The notes under the pieces were generated by a model that searched no databases, was not told where the DNA came from, and saw nothing but the letters and a program-made list of their open reading frames with translations. From Desulfobacterales bacterium (GTDB taxonomy: Bacteria > Desulfobacterota > Desulfobacteria > Desulfobacterales > JALSRD01): a DNA stretch of 56,884 bases. Below, piece after piece: positions 8,724 through 17,560 of this stretch (its first letter is position 1; each line of letters opens with the position of its first letter). The translations under genes were made by a program, and so were the position numbers. Where the stretch lies: the NCBI GenBank assembly GCA_026984935.1, contig JALSRD010000055.1, positions 1 through 56,884 of the forward strand, written 5' to 3'.

Positions 8724-10703
8724 ATGACACCCAGACATCATGCTGTGCGGCTTGCAGGAACCCGGTTCGTGCTGCTGATGCTTTTGCTGTGCATCTTCGA
8801 GCTGCACGGCCTGAGCATGCCGGCAAATGCCGCCAAAGACAGCAACGCCGGCGCATCGCGTTTCGTCACCATCGATTTCAACGATGTGGATATCGGTGTC
8901 TTTATCAAGTTCATCAGCGAACTCACCGGCCGGAACTTCATCATCGACCGCCGCGTCCGCGGCAAGGTGACTGTCATCTCACCGTCCAAAATATCGGTCG
9001 CCGAGGCCTACCGGGTTTTCGAGTCTGTACTGGAAGTGCACGGCTACACAACGGTAAAAGCCGGCAAGGTCATCAAAATCGTTCCGGCGCCCGAGGCACG
9101 CACCAAGGACATCGAAACGCGCCTCAGAGAGGAGAGCGGCCTCCCGGAAGATAAGGTCGTCACCCAGCTTATCCAGCTCAAATACGCCGATCCTTCCGAA
9201 ATCCGCCGGCTTTTCACGCCGCTGGTCTCCAAAAGCAGCGTCGTGCTGGCCTATCCACCCACCAATACGCTGATTGTAACCGACGTCTCCTCCAACATCT
9301 CCCGGCTTCTGAAGATTCTCAAAACCATCGACACTCCCGGCATCGGGCGTGAACTGACCGTTTTGCCCCTCAAATACGCGGATCCCGGCGATCTGGTTAA
9401 AATCCTGGAATCGATTTTTCGCCGGCGGACCAAACCCAAACGCGGCGAGCCGGCCGAAGCGGCCCGTTTCGTGCCCGACGAACGCACCGGCAGCATTATC
9501 CTGCTGGCCAGCGAGGTGCAAACCGCCAAGATCAAGAGCCTGGTCGCGCTGCTCGATAAAGAAGCTCCCCAGGGTAACGAACGCATCCGGGTCTATTACC
9601 TGGAAAATGCATCCGCCGAAGATCTGGCCAAGGTGCTGCAGGACGTGCCCAAGAAAAAGGCCGGCCGCACCAAGGGAAAACGCCCGGCCGCCGTATCCGG
9701 AGATGTGAAGATCATCGCCGACAAGGCCACCAACAGCCTCATCATCACGGCCAAGAAGGAAGACTACCTCGTTTTGGAGGACATTATCCGCAAGCTGGAC
9801 ATTCCGCGGGCCATGGTCTACATTGAAGCGTTGATCATGGAGGTCAACGTGGACAAGGACTTTCGTCTGGGCACGGAGTGGATCGTAGGCGACACCGTGA
9901 ACGTGGCCGGCCGCAAGGCCGTGGCCGGCAGCGGCTTTGCCGGCGGTGCCATCGGCGGCGACCCCGGCTTCCAGGGCATCACCTCCGGATCGCAGGCTGC
10001 GACGGTGCCGCTGCCGCCGGGCTTTTCCATGGGCGTTTTCGGCCAGGCCCTGAAGATCGGCGACATCGTATTTCCCAATATCGCCGCCATCGTGCAGGCC
10101 TACCAGAAGGACCGCGATGTCAACATTCTTTCGACACCCCAGATCCTGACCACCGACAACCAGGAAGCCAGCATCACGGTGGGCAAGAACATCCCCTTCC
10201 AGACCAAATCCACCACGACCAACAACGAAACCTTCAGCTCCTTTGAATACCGTGACGTCGGCAAGACCCTGAAGGTCACGCCGATCATCAGCAAGGGCAA
10301 CATGGTGCGCCTCAACATCTCGCTGGAAGTTACGGCCCTGGAGTCGACCACGGATTTCCGCCCCACCACTTTAAAACGCACCATCGATACGACCGTGATC
10401 GTCAAAAACGGCGGCAGCGTGGTGCTGGGGGGCTTGATTGAAAATACCGGCACGACCATTGACTACAAGGTCCCATGCCTGGGGGAAGTGCCGGGCCTGG
10501 GCTGGCTGTTCCGATCGCAATCCAGGGGCGGCAGCAGGCAGAACCTGTACATTTTCATGACTCCGCACGTGATCAACAACCCCAAGGAGGCCATGCAGGT
10601 CTACCGTGAAAAAAAAGAAGATATCGACCGCATCAAGTCGGGGCATATCAGGCTCTACCCCCAGCCGCAAAAACCCGCCGGAAAGGATGCCGGAAAACCC
10701 TGA
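8724..10703 (+). CDS. gspD: Type II secretion outer-membrane secretin GspD
   Basis: This is the gated outer-membrane pore. The 659-aa product has a signal peptide ending near PANA|A, then N0 (about residues 45-115), N1-N3 repeats (about 140-375, with VLPLKYADPGDLVKIL-type segments) and the secretin domain (about 400-640, ending VPGLGWLF and IFMTPHVI). I start at ATG 8724 behind AGGTGAA; in-frame ATG 8685 and GTG 8649 (inside gspC) would lengthen the leader. No GspS pilotin is visible, so targeting may use another lipoprotein. Confidence 0.95.
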   Translation: MTPRHHAVRLAGTRFVLLMLLLCIFELHGLSMPANAAKDSNAGASRFVTIDFNDVDIGVFIKFISELTGRNFIIDRRVRGKVTVISPSKISVAEAYRVFESVLEVHGYTTVKAGKVIKIVPAPEARTKDIETRLREESGLPEDKVVTQLIQLKYADPSEIRRLFTPLVSKSSVVLAYPPTNTLIVTDVSSNISRLLKILKTIDTPGIGRELTVLPLKYADPGDLVKILESIFRRRTKPKRGEPAEAARFVPDERTGSIILLASEVQTAKIKSLVALLDKEAPQGNERIRVYYLENASAEDLAKVLQDVPKKKAGRTKGKRPAAVSGDVKIIADKATNSLIITAKKEDYLVLEDIIRKLDIPRAMVYIEALIMEVNVDKDFRLGTEWIVGDTVNVAGRKAVAGSGFAGGAIGGDPGFQGITSGSQAATVPLPPGFSMGVFGQALKIGDIVFPNIAAIVQAYQKDRDVNILSTPQILTTDNQEASITVGKNIPFQTKSTTTNNETFSSFEYRDVGKTLKVTPIISKGNMVRLNISLEVTALESTTDFRPTTLKRTIDTTVIVKNGGSVVLGGLIENTGTTIDYKVPCLGEVPGLGWLFRSQSRGGSRQNLYIFMTPHVINNPKEAMQVYREKKEDIDRIKSGHIRLYPQPQKPAGKDAGKP

Positions 10704-10739
10704 AACCCGCACGCATGCCGCAGGCTTCCCGATAAATCC

Positions 10740-12440
10740 ATGATCACGCCGTTGTCACAAATCCTTCAAGAACGCTTCAAGCTGCCCGCAGACGCGCTGG
10801 ACGACGCCTTGAAAATCCAGGCTGAAAAGGGCGGCCGCTTGGATCATATTCTGCTGCGGCGCAAGGTCATCACCGAAACGCAGCTCCTGGAAGCGCGCAG
10901 CATCCGCTACGATCTGCCCATCCGGCAGAACCTGCCCATCGAAAACCTCAGTGCCGATTTTACCCAGAAAGTTCCGATCCAGTTCCTTAAAAAACACACC
11001 ATGGTGCCGCTGCTGAAACAGCATGGCGGGGCACGGGCCGCGACCATCGCGGTCAACGACCCGGCCGATTTCCAGATGATCGACGACCTCGGGCGGCTCC
11101 TCGAACAGGAGCGTTACGAGGTGGTCCTTTCCAGCAAAAGCGCCATTTCGTATGCCATCAACCTGGCTTACGACCTGAACCGCGATTCGGCTGAACAACT
11201 GGTGCAGGACATGGAGGAAGACGGCAGCGATATTCTGGATGAAATCGAGGAGTCCGCCGACCTGCTGGACGATACCAGCGATGCGCCCATCATCAAACTC
11301 GTCAACCACATCATCTCGCAGTCCGTCAAGGCCCGCGCCAGCGACATACACATCGAGCCCTACCAGGACAGTTTCAAGGTGCGCTACCGCGTGGACGGCA
11401 TCCTGTACGACCTGCTGTCGCCGCCCAAGTGGATCCAGCCGGCGTTGACCTCGCGCATCAAGGTGATGGCCAAGCTGAACATCGCCGAAAAACGCCTGCC
11501 CCAGGACGGCCGCATCAACGTCAAAATCGGGGACCAGGAAATCGACATCCGCGTATCCACCGTGCCCACTTCCTTCGGTGAACGGGTGGTGCTGCGGCTG
11601 CTCAACAAGTCCGGCTCCATTCTCGAACTGACCGACCTCGGCCTACCCGCGGAAAAACAGCGGCTGCTGGAAAGGCTCATCAAGTCGCCCAACGGCATTT
11701 TCCTGGTGACGGGACCCACTGGCAGCGGCAAGACCACGACGCTGTATGCGATCCTGTCCTCCATCAACAAGCCCGACATCAACATCATCACCGTGGAAGA
11801 TCCCATCGAATACCAGATCAAGGGAATCAGCCAAATCCAGGTCAACCCCAAGATCGAGCTGACCTTTGCCAAGGGCCTGCGCTCCATCGTACGCCAGGAC
11901 CCCGACGTGATCCTGATCGGCGAAATCCGGGACCGTGAAACCGCGGAAATTGCCGTGCAGTCCGCGCTGACTGGGCACCTGGTCTTTTCAACGTTGCACA
12001 CCAACGATTCGGCGTCCGCCATCACGCGCCTGGTCGACATCGGCGTCGAACCTTTCCTGATCTCCTCATCGGTAATGGCCGTCGCCGCCCAGCGCCTGGT
12101 ACGCAAGCTTTGCGATCACTGCAAGCAGCCCTTCGATCCCAGTCCGGCGGCACTTAAGAGCGTCGGCATGTCCCCCGACATGCTGAACGGGGCGACCCTC
12201 TACCAGGCCAAGGGCTGCCCGGAATGCTTTCACACGGGATACCGCGGCCGGATCGCCATTTTCGAAATCATGGTGCTGGACGACTCCCTGAAAAACTTGA
12301 TTCTGGAAACCTACGATTCCAACCAGATCAAGAACGAAGCCCTGCGGCTGGGCATGGTCACCCTGCGCCAGGACGGCATTGCCAAGGTGCTGCAGGGCGT
12401 TTCCACCATCGAGGAGATCATGCGGGTGACCCGCCTATGA
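10740..12440 (+). CDS. gspE: Type II secretion traffic ATPase GspE
   Basis: This hexameric cytoplasmic ATPase powers pseudopilus assembly. The 566-aa product has N-terminal MshEN-type domains (about residues 1-160), Walker A GPTGSGKTTT near 325, an Asp box, Walker B DPDVILIGEIRDRETAE near 385-400, a His box (LHTND) and a tetracysteine zinc motif (CDHC near 458, then CPEC near 492). All key motifs are intact. It is unusual in lying at the 3' end of the operon, about 9 kb from its partner gspF. Its stop overlaps the next gene by 4 nt. Confidence 0.97.
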   Translation: MITPLSQILQERFKLPADALDDALKIQAEKGGRLDHILLRRKVITETQLLEARSIRYDLPIRQNLPIENLSADFTQKVPIQFLKKHTMVPLLKQHGGARAATIAVNDPADFQMIDDLGRLLEQERYEVVLSSKSAISYAINLAYDLNRDSAEQLVQDMEEDGSDILDEIEESADLLDDTSDAPIIKLVNHIISQSVKARASDIHIEPYQDSFKVRYRVDGILYDLLSPPKWIQPALTSRIKVMAKLNIAEKRLPQDGRINVKIGDQEIDIRVSTVPTSFGERVVLRLLNKSGSILELTDLGLPAEKQRLLERLIKSPNGIFLVTGPTGSGKTTTLYAILSSINKPDINIITVEDPIEYQIKGISQIQVNPKIELTFAKGLRSIVRQDPDVILIGEIRDRETAEIAVQSALTGHLVFSTLHTNDSASAITRLVDIGVEPFLISSSVMAVAAQRLVRKLCDHCKQPFDPSPAALKSVGMSPDMLNGATLYQAKGCPECFHTGYRGRIAIFEIMVLDDSLKNLILETYDSNQIKNEALRLGMVTLRQDGIAKVLQGVSTIEEIMRVTRL

Positions 12441-13384
12441 GACGGCCCATGCCCCCGGTGGTTTTTACGCTCGCCTTGCTGCTGGTTGTGGGGGGATTTG
12501 GGCGGCCCTGCCGGGCCGCATCGGACGGCCACGCCATCCTGGTCATCGACAGCGACATGCAGTTTGCATTTGCCGAGACGCTCTTGGCACAGAAAAAATA
12601 CGACCAGGCCGCCGCCGAGTACGAGCGTTTCATCCACTTTTTCCCCCACGACCGGCGTGTGCTGACGGCGCGCTTTAACCAGGCCAGGGCGCAATTCGAA
12701 GGGCGGCACTGGCAGGCGGCCATACGGTCATTTTACCGGGTGGCCCGCACAGATCCGGCCGCCCCGCTGGGCGTACGCGCCCTTTTCATGATCAGCCGCT
12801 GCCACCTGCAGCTGAAAAATCCGGCGGCGGCCCTGTCCGTCCTTTCACGTCTGGCCGCCGAAACCGGCGATCCGGCCGTCGCCGACAAGGCCCGCTACCG
12901 CATGGGGTGGATCCAGCTGGAACAGTTCGACTGGCAGCCGGCACGCCAGAGCTTCGGGCGTATCGGCCCGCCGCACCGCGCACGCTACCGGATCGGCGAT
13001 CTCCTCGCGGCACTGGATGAAAGCCGGACCATCGATTCCAGAAGCCCGCGCACAGCCGGCCTGCTGGCCGTGGTGCCGGGGGCGGGATACGTTTACTGCC
13101 GGCGCTATCACGACGCCCTCATCGCACTGGTGATCAACGGTGCCATGATCCTGGCCACCGCCGAAGCCATCGACAACGGGAATCCGGCTCTGGGGGGTCT
13201 GCTGGCCGCCGTGGAGCTGGGATTTTACAGCGGCAGCATCTACGGGTCGGTTTCCAGCGCCCACAAGTACAACCGACGCCAGAAGCACCGGTTCGTCGAC
13301 CGTTTGAAAGACCGGCTGAAGATCAATCTGTCCGCCCTGCCGCGGCAGCACGGCGGCCTGCTGACCTTTACCTACCGCTTCTGA
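12437..13384 (+). CDS. Secreted TPR protein with hydrophobic C-terminal region, coupled to gspE
   Basis: This 315-aa protein starts at ATG 12437 in an ATGA overlap with gspE. It has a signal peptide (residues 1-28, ending CRA|A), TPR-like helical repeats (about 45-185, e.g. AETLLAQKKYDQAAAEYERF) and a C-terminal part with glycine-rich hydrophobic segments (about 195-255) and a basic tail. The topology suggests a periplasmic scaffold attached to a membrane. Translational coupling argues for a role with the T2SS, possibly assembly or secretin support, but I know no named family for it. Its last 17 nt overlap the converging deaminase gene. Confidence 0.8.
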   Translation: MRRPMPPVVFTLALLLVVGGFGRPCRAASDGHAILVIDSDMQFAFAETLLAQKKYDQAAAEYERFIHFFPHDRRVLTARFNQARAQFEGRHWQAAIRSFYRVARTDPAAPLGVRALFMISRCHLQLKNPAAALSVLSRLAAETGDPAVADKARYRMGWIQLEQFDWQPARQSFGRIGPPHRARYRIGDLLAALDESRTIDSRSPRTAGLLAVVPGAGYVYCRRYHDALIALVINGAMILATAEAIDNGNPALGGLLAAVELGFYSGSIYGSVSSAHKYNRRQKHRFVDRLKDRLKINLSALPRQHGGLLTFTYRF

Positions 13385-14750
13385 AAACGGCCTTTCCGGC
13401 CTGCTGCGGAGCGCACACGGCTGCAGCGCCTCCCAACTCACCGGCCACCGAACGGGCGAAGGGTACGACGTCCTGCAGCACGCAATCAAGATCCATGTCT
13501 GTCAAGCGGCCGTCCCGGACCCGGAACTCGCCGGCCACCATGACGTACCTTACGTCCGAGGCCTTGGCCGCATAGACGACTTGTGAGACCGCATCGTACA
13601 GCGGGACCATGTGCGGCCGGCGCGTATCGACGACCACGAGATCGGCGGCCTTGCCCACCTCCAGCGACCCGGTCTCGTCACCGAGCCCCAGGCAGCGGGC
13701 GCCGCCGATGGTGGCCAGCTTCAAGACGCCGGCGGCGTCCATGGCCGTGGGGTCCAGCGATTTGACCTTGTGCACCTTGGCCGTGGTGTCCATCTCCGAA
13801 AACAGGTCCAGCGTGTTGTTGCTGGCGCAGCCGTCGGTCCCCAAACCGACCTTCAGTCCGGCCTCCAGCATGGCCGGCAGCGGGGCGATGCCCGATGCCA
13901 GCTTCATGTTGCTATGCGGGCAGTGTACCACGGCGGCGCGGCGCCGGGCGACGGTCTGCATGTCCGCCGCTGCCATCCAGACGCCGTGCACCAGCAGGGT
14001 GTCGGCATCCAGCAGTTCCAGACGGTCGAGATAGGCCACGGGCGAAAGGCCGCCCTGCTGCTGCCGGATCTGCGCGACTTCGGCCGCTGTTTCCGCCACG
14101 TGGATCTGGAACAACACACCCAGGCGGCGGGCCGCCTGCTTGGCGGCCGTGAGGGTGCGTGCCGAGCAGGTGTAGGCGGAATGGCAGAAAATCGAAGGCC
14201 GGACGGTTGCACAGCGCGCGCGCCACTTTTCGACGAATTCAACCGCATGGCCGACATTCTGCGCCGCATCGGGAACCCCCGGCGCCGGGAAATCGATCAC
14301 GCCCTGGGCGGCTACCGCGCGCAGGCCGCAGTCGCGCAGCACCTCGGCCACCTGGTCTTCGAAAAAATAGCCGTCACAGCAGGTGGTGGTTCCGGACAAA
14401 AGCATTTCGGCACAGGCCAGCCGGGTGGCCGCCCGCACGCAGGACGGCGACAGGAATTTCTGTTCGGCGGGAAAGATGAATTCATTGAGCCAGCGGTCCA
14501 GCGGCAGATCGTCGGCCAGTCCGCGAAACAGCACCATGGGCAGGTGCGTATGCGCATTGACCAAACCGGGCATGATGATCCCACCTCCGGCATCCACCTG
14601 CACCGCCGCGGCACGTTCCAGCTCGGGCGGCAGGTGTGCACCGACGGCGGTGATGCGTCCGCCAGCCACAGCCACAAAGCCATCTTCGATGACGTCAAAG
14701 GCGTCGTTTACCGTAATCACGATGCCGTTGCGGATCAGCGTGACGGCCAT
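13368..14750 (-). CDS. mtaD: Amidohydrolase, MTA/SAH deaminase family (paralogue 1)
   Basis: A 460-aa Zn-dependent amidohydrolase of the TRZ/ATZ and MtaD family, which deaminates 5'-methylthioadenosine, S-adenosylhomocysteine or adenosine to the inosyl product. Visible motifs are the metal site NAHTHLPM, ADDLPLDRWLNEFIFPAE, the His of HSAYTCS, HVAETAAEV with metal/catalytic residues, and GTDGCASNNTLDLFSEM with the catalytic Asp. Its ATG overlaps the TGA of paralogue 2 by one base, so both are on one transcript with the phosphorylase. The 3' end runs 17 nt into the converging TPR gene. Substrate is not decidable from sequence alone. Confidence 0.85.
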   Translation of the reverse strand: MAVTLIRNGIVITVNDAFDVIEDGFVAVAGGRITAVGAHLPPELERAAAVQVDAGGGIIMPGLVNAHTHLPMVLFRGLADDLPLDRWLNEFIFPAEQKFLSPSCVRAATRLACAEMLLSGTTTCCDGYFFEDQVAEVLRDCGLRAVAAQGVIDFPAPGVPDAAQNVGHAVEFVEKWRARCATVRPSIFCHSAYTCSARTLTAAKQAARRLGVLFQIHVAETAAEVAQIRQQQGGLSPVAYLDRLELLDADTLLVHGVWMAAADMQTVARRRAAVVHCPHSNMKLASGIAPLPAMLEAGLKVGLGTDGCASNNTLDLFSEMDTTAKVHKVKSLDPTAMDAAGVLKLATIGGARCLGLGDETGSLEVGKAADLVVVDTRRPHMVPLYDAVSQVVYAAKASDVRYVMVAGEFRVRDGRLTDMDLDCVLQDVVPFARSVAGELGGAAAVCAPQQAGKAVFRSGR

Positions 14751-16063
14751 CAGCGCAGCTCCCTGGCGATGGCGGCCACCGTCCGAGCGGCCGTCGCCAC
14801 ATCGATGGTCTCTATCGCACGGTCCTGCATCACCACACGTCCGTGGATGACGCTGGTCGTCACATCGCTTCCCCGGGCCGCATAGACCAGGTGCGAAAAC
14901 GGGTGGTACATGGGGGCCAGGTGAGGCTGGGCGGTATCAACCACAATGATGTCCGCATACTTCCCGGGGGTGAGCGATCCGGTTCGGCCCTCCAGCCCCA
15001 GCACCCGCGCCGCATCGATGGTGGCCATGCGCAGCGTGGCTTGCGCATCCAGCACGGTGGGGTCCAGGCAGCCGGCCTTGTGCAGCCGGGCCGCCGAACC
15101 CATCTCCAGCAACATGTCCAGATCGTTGTTGCTGGCGCAGCCGTCGGTTCCCAGCCCCACGCAGATACCGGCGGAAAGCAGCGCCGGCACGGGGGCGATG
15201 CCGGAGGCCAGTTTCATATTGCTCTCCGGATTGTGGGCCACCTTGACATCAAAGTGTTGGAGCTGCGCGATGTCCTCTTCGCTCAGCACCACGCAGTGAC
15301 AGGCAACCACGTTGGCGCCCAGCACCTGCAGGTCGGCCATGAGCCCCACCGGCGTACGGCCGCTCTTCGCGCGGATACGTTCGATTTCACTTCTGGTTTC
15401 GGCCAGATGGATCACCATGGGGACCTGGCACGATGCCGCCAGTTCAAAGGCTTCCTGGAGCAGATCGGGGCTGCACAGGTATGCCGAATGCGGCTCTACG
15501 GCCACCGATACCAACGCATCGCCCTGCCAGCGTGCAATCATCTCGCGGGTGTAGGCAAAACCATCGGCGATGTCCCCGTAATTGGGGGAGGGAAAATCGT
15601 AAAGCACCTCGCCGACAACCGCCCGCATGCCGGCATCGCGGGCGGCTTCGGCCACGGATTCTTCGAAAAGGTACATGTCGCAAAAGCAGGTCGTGCCGGA
15701 CTGGATCATTTCCGCGCAGGCCAGCAGTGCTCCCCAGTAAACCTTGTCTGCATCCAGTCGGGCTTCGGCGGGAAAGATGTGGTCGTTGAGCCAGCGGTCC
15801 AGCGGCAGATCGTCGGCCAGTCCGCGCAGGCAGGTCATGGCCGCATGCGTATGGCAGTTGATCAAACCGGGCATGATCAGCCCGCCGCGGGCGTCAATGG
15901 TGCGCCGGGCCGCTGGCGCGGACTCGGCCTCCAGGCTGCCGACCCGCACGATTTCGGCCCCTTTGACGGCCACGTAGCCATTGGGAATCAAAAGCCTGTC
16001 GCCGTCCATGGGCAGCACGCAGCCGTTTTGCAAAAGCAGATCACAGTTTTTTTCAGGTGCCAT
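14750..16063 (-). CDS. mtaD: Amidohydrolase, MTA/SAH deaminase family (paralogue 2)
   Basis: A 437-aa paralogue of the next gene with the same order of motifs: NCHTHAAM, ADDLPLDRWLNDHIFPAE, HSAYLCS, HLAETRSEIERI, ACHCVVL and GTDGCASNNDLDMLLEM. I start at ATG 16063 (MAPEKNCDLLLQNG), which overlaps the end of the phosphorylase gene by 11 nt; longer readings run inside that gene. The two paralogues differ around the active site (ACHCVV here, LVHGVW in paralogue 1), so they may split substrates, for example MTA versus SAH or adenosine. Confidence 0.86.
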   Translation of the reverse strand: MAPEKNCDLLLQNGCVLPMDGDRLLIPNGYVAVKGAEIVRVGSLEAESAPAARRTIDARGGLIMPGLINCHTHAAMTCLRGLADDLPLDRWLNDHIFPAEARLDADKVYWGALLACAEMIQSGTTCFCDMYLFEESVAEAARDAGMRAVVGEVLYDFPSPNYGDIADGFAYTREMIARWQGDALVSVAVEPHSAYLCSPDLLQEAFELAASCQVPMVIHLAETRSEIERIRAKSGRTPVGLMADLQVLGANVVACHCVVLSEEDIAQLQHFDVKVAHNPESNMKLASGIAPVPALLSAGICVGLGTDGCASNNDLDMLLEMGSAARLHKAGCLDPTVLDAQATLRMATIDAARVLGLEGRTGSLTPGKYADIIVVDTAQPHLAPMYHPFSHLVYAARGSDVTTSVIHGRVVMQDRAIETIDVATAARTVAAIARELR

Positions 16064-16883
16064 GCAGCGCTCCTGCAAGTTTTTCGCAAAGCAACGCCAT
16101 CTGCGGTGCCGTACGGTCGGCGGTTTCGATGATGGCGCCCACCTTAGCCGCGGCCGGATGGTCCGGATCATGAACATTGGTAATGGCCGACAGCCCCACG
16201 ACACGCATACCGGCCTGGACGGCTGCGATGGTCTCCTGGACCGTGGAAAATCCAACGGCATCGGCGCCGGCGCGCTTCAGGAAGCGCACTTCGGCAGGGG
16301 TTTCCAGGGAAGGCCCCAGCAGCCCGGCGTAGACCCCCTCCTGCAGCGTGATCCCCAGCCCGGCGGCCCGGCGTCGGGCCAGCGCACGAAGTTCGCGGTC
16401 GTAGGCAAAGGCCATGTCCGGAAAGCGGTCACCCCACAGTTCACCTTCAGGGCCCACCAGCGGGTTCCGCCCCGTCAGGTTGATATGATCTCCGATCAGC
16501 ATGACATCTCCGGGGCGAAACCGGTCATTGAGGCCGCCGGCGGCATTCAGCAGCATCAGCACCTCGATCCCCAATGCCTGCATGACGCGCACGGGGAAGG
16601 CCACCTGGCCGGGGGAATATCCTTCGTAGAGGTGGAACCTGCCCTGCAGTGCCATGACGGCTGCGCCCTGCCAGCGGCCGACCACCAGCCGTCCGGCATG
16701 ACTTTGTACCGTGGTGCGCGGAAAGTGCGGAATCTCTTCGTAAGACAGCGTCCGGCGGTCTTCCAGCGTGTCGGGGACCGCTCCCAAGCCGGTCCCGCTA
16801 AGCACTCCCAGCCGGATACCGCTACCGAAGCGGGCCTCGAGAAATTCAGCAGCACGGTCTACTTTTGTCTGCATGTCGCACAT
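16053..16883 (-). CDS. punA: Purine nucleoside phosphorylase, trimeric PNP family
   Basis: This enzyme cleaves purine nucleosides with phosphate to base and (deoxy)ribose 1-phosphate. The 276-aa product has the PNP/MTAP fold: phosphate-binding GVLSGTGLG, the QGRFHLYEGY loop, NAAGGLNDRF with GDVMLIGDHINL, the purine-binding Glu in GPSLETPAE, and SAITN. Asn in SAITN favours 6-oxopurines, whereas MTAP enzymes carry Asp. I chose ATG 16883 because GGAGG lies 5 nt upstream; ATG 16874 is an alternative. Since both following genes encode deaminases giving 6-oxopurine nucleosides, the operon reads as a deamination-plus-phosphorolysis salvage unit. Confidence 0.87.
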   Translation of the reverse strand: MCDMQTKVDRAAEFLEARFGSGIRLGVLSGTGLGAVPDTLEDRRTLSYEEIPHFPRTTVQSHAGRLVVGRWQGAAVMALQGRFHLYEGYSPGQVAFPVRVMQALGIEVLMLLNAAGGLNDRFRPGDVMLIGDHINLTGRNPLVGPEGELWGDRFPDMAFAYDRELRALARRRAAGLGITLQEGVYAGLLGPSLETPAEVRFLKRAGADAVGFSTVQETIAAVQAGMRVVGLSAITNVHDPDHPAAAKVGAIIETADRTAPQMALLCEKLAGALHGT

Positions 16884-17063
16884 GCCGGCCTCCAACCTGG
16901 GTGGTATCGGCCTGCGGCCCGGAAATCCACAAGAATTCGAGCACAGGGCCGTCCTTAATCTGAAGAGACACAATCGCCTTGACGCTGCATCGCAGGCGCC
17001 TGACTTTAAGACATCCACGGTTGCGAGTCAATCGCTTATCACCACCTTCCGGCAACAGACGCA

Positions 17064-17092
17064 TTGACAGCCCTGCGGAATTGTGCGAAAAT
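17064..17092 (+). promoter_or_regulatory. Candidate promoter for the DRTGG-rseC pair
   Basis: Perfect -35 TTGACA at 17064-17069, 17-nt spacer and GAAAAT (4 of 6) at 17087-17092, followed by an AT-rich stretch. It faces the DRTGG gene, whose start codon is 75 nt downstream, in the divergent gap with the phosphorylase operon. Confidence 0.55.
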
Positions 17093-17166
17093 AATAAAGA
17101 TTCGACAGCGTATCGCACTGGCAGGCAGACCTTCATATCCATACCAACCCAACGGTCAGCCGTGAG

Positions 17167-17520
17167 ATGAGACTTTCAGAAATCCAGGATACTTTAAAGG
17201 CGCAGGTGTTGACCGGCGGAGATCTGCTGGAGAAGAGCATCATGGCCGGCGGCGGCGCGGATCTGATGGAGGACATCCTGGCCGCCGTGGCCCAGGGGTC
17301 TGTCCTGCTGACCGGCCTGACCACCGAAAACGTTCTGCAGACGGCCATCGTGGCCGGCGTGGGCGCCGTGGTTTTCGTCCGCGGCAAACGTCCCGGCCAG
17401 GATATCATTGAATTGGCCAAATCCTATGAAATCCCCCTGTTGGTGACCAACTATTCCCTTTTCGTGGCCAGCGGCCGGCTTTACATGAACGGATTGCGGG
17501 GCCTGGACGGCTCCTGGTGA
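17167..17520 (+). CDS. DRTGG-domain protein
   Basis: This 117-aa single-domain protein resembles the DRTGG family, a CBS-associated fold found alone or beside kinases, phosphotransacetylases and hydrogenase-linked genes in anaerobes. Features are the glycine-rich IMAGGGADLMEDILAAV segment (about 25-41), LLTGLTTENVLQTAI (about 47-61) and VVFVRGKRPGQDIIELA (about 67-83). It has no catalytic residues that I recognise, so a ligand-binding or regulatory role is more likely. It lies 40 nt upstream of the RseC-like gene and probably shares its transcript. Confidence 0.75.
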   Translation: MRLSEIQDTLKAQVLTGGDLLEKSIMAGGGADLMEDILAAVAQGSVLLTGLTTENVLQTAIVAGVGAVVFVRGKRPGQDIIELAKSYEIPLLVTNYSLFVASGRLYMNGLRGLDGSW

Positions 17521-17560
17521 TTCTCAAAAACCATCCGTTGCAGGAGGGAAAGACACCGTC

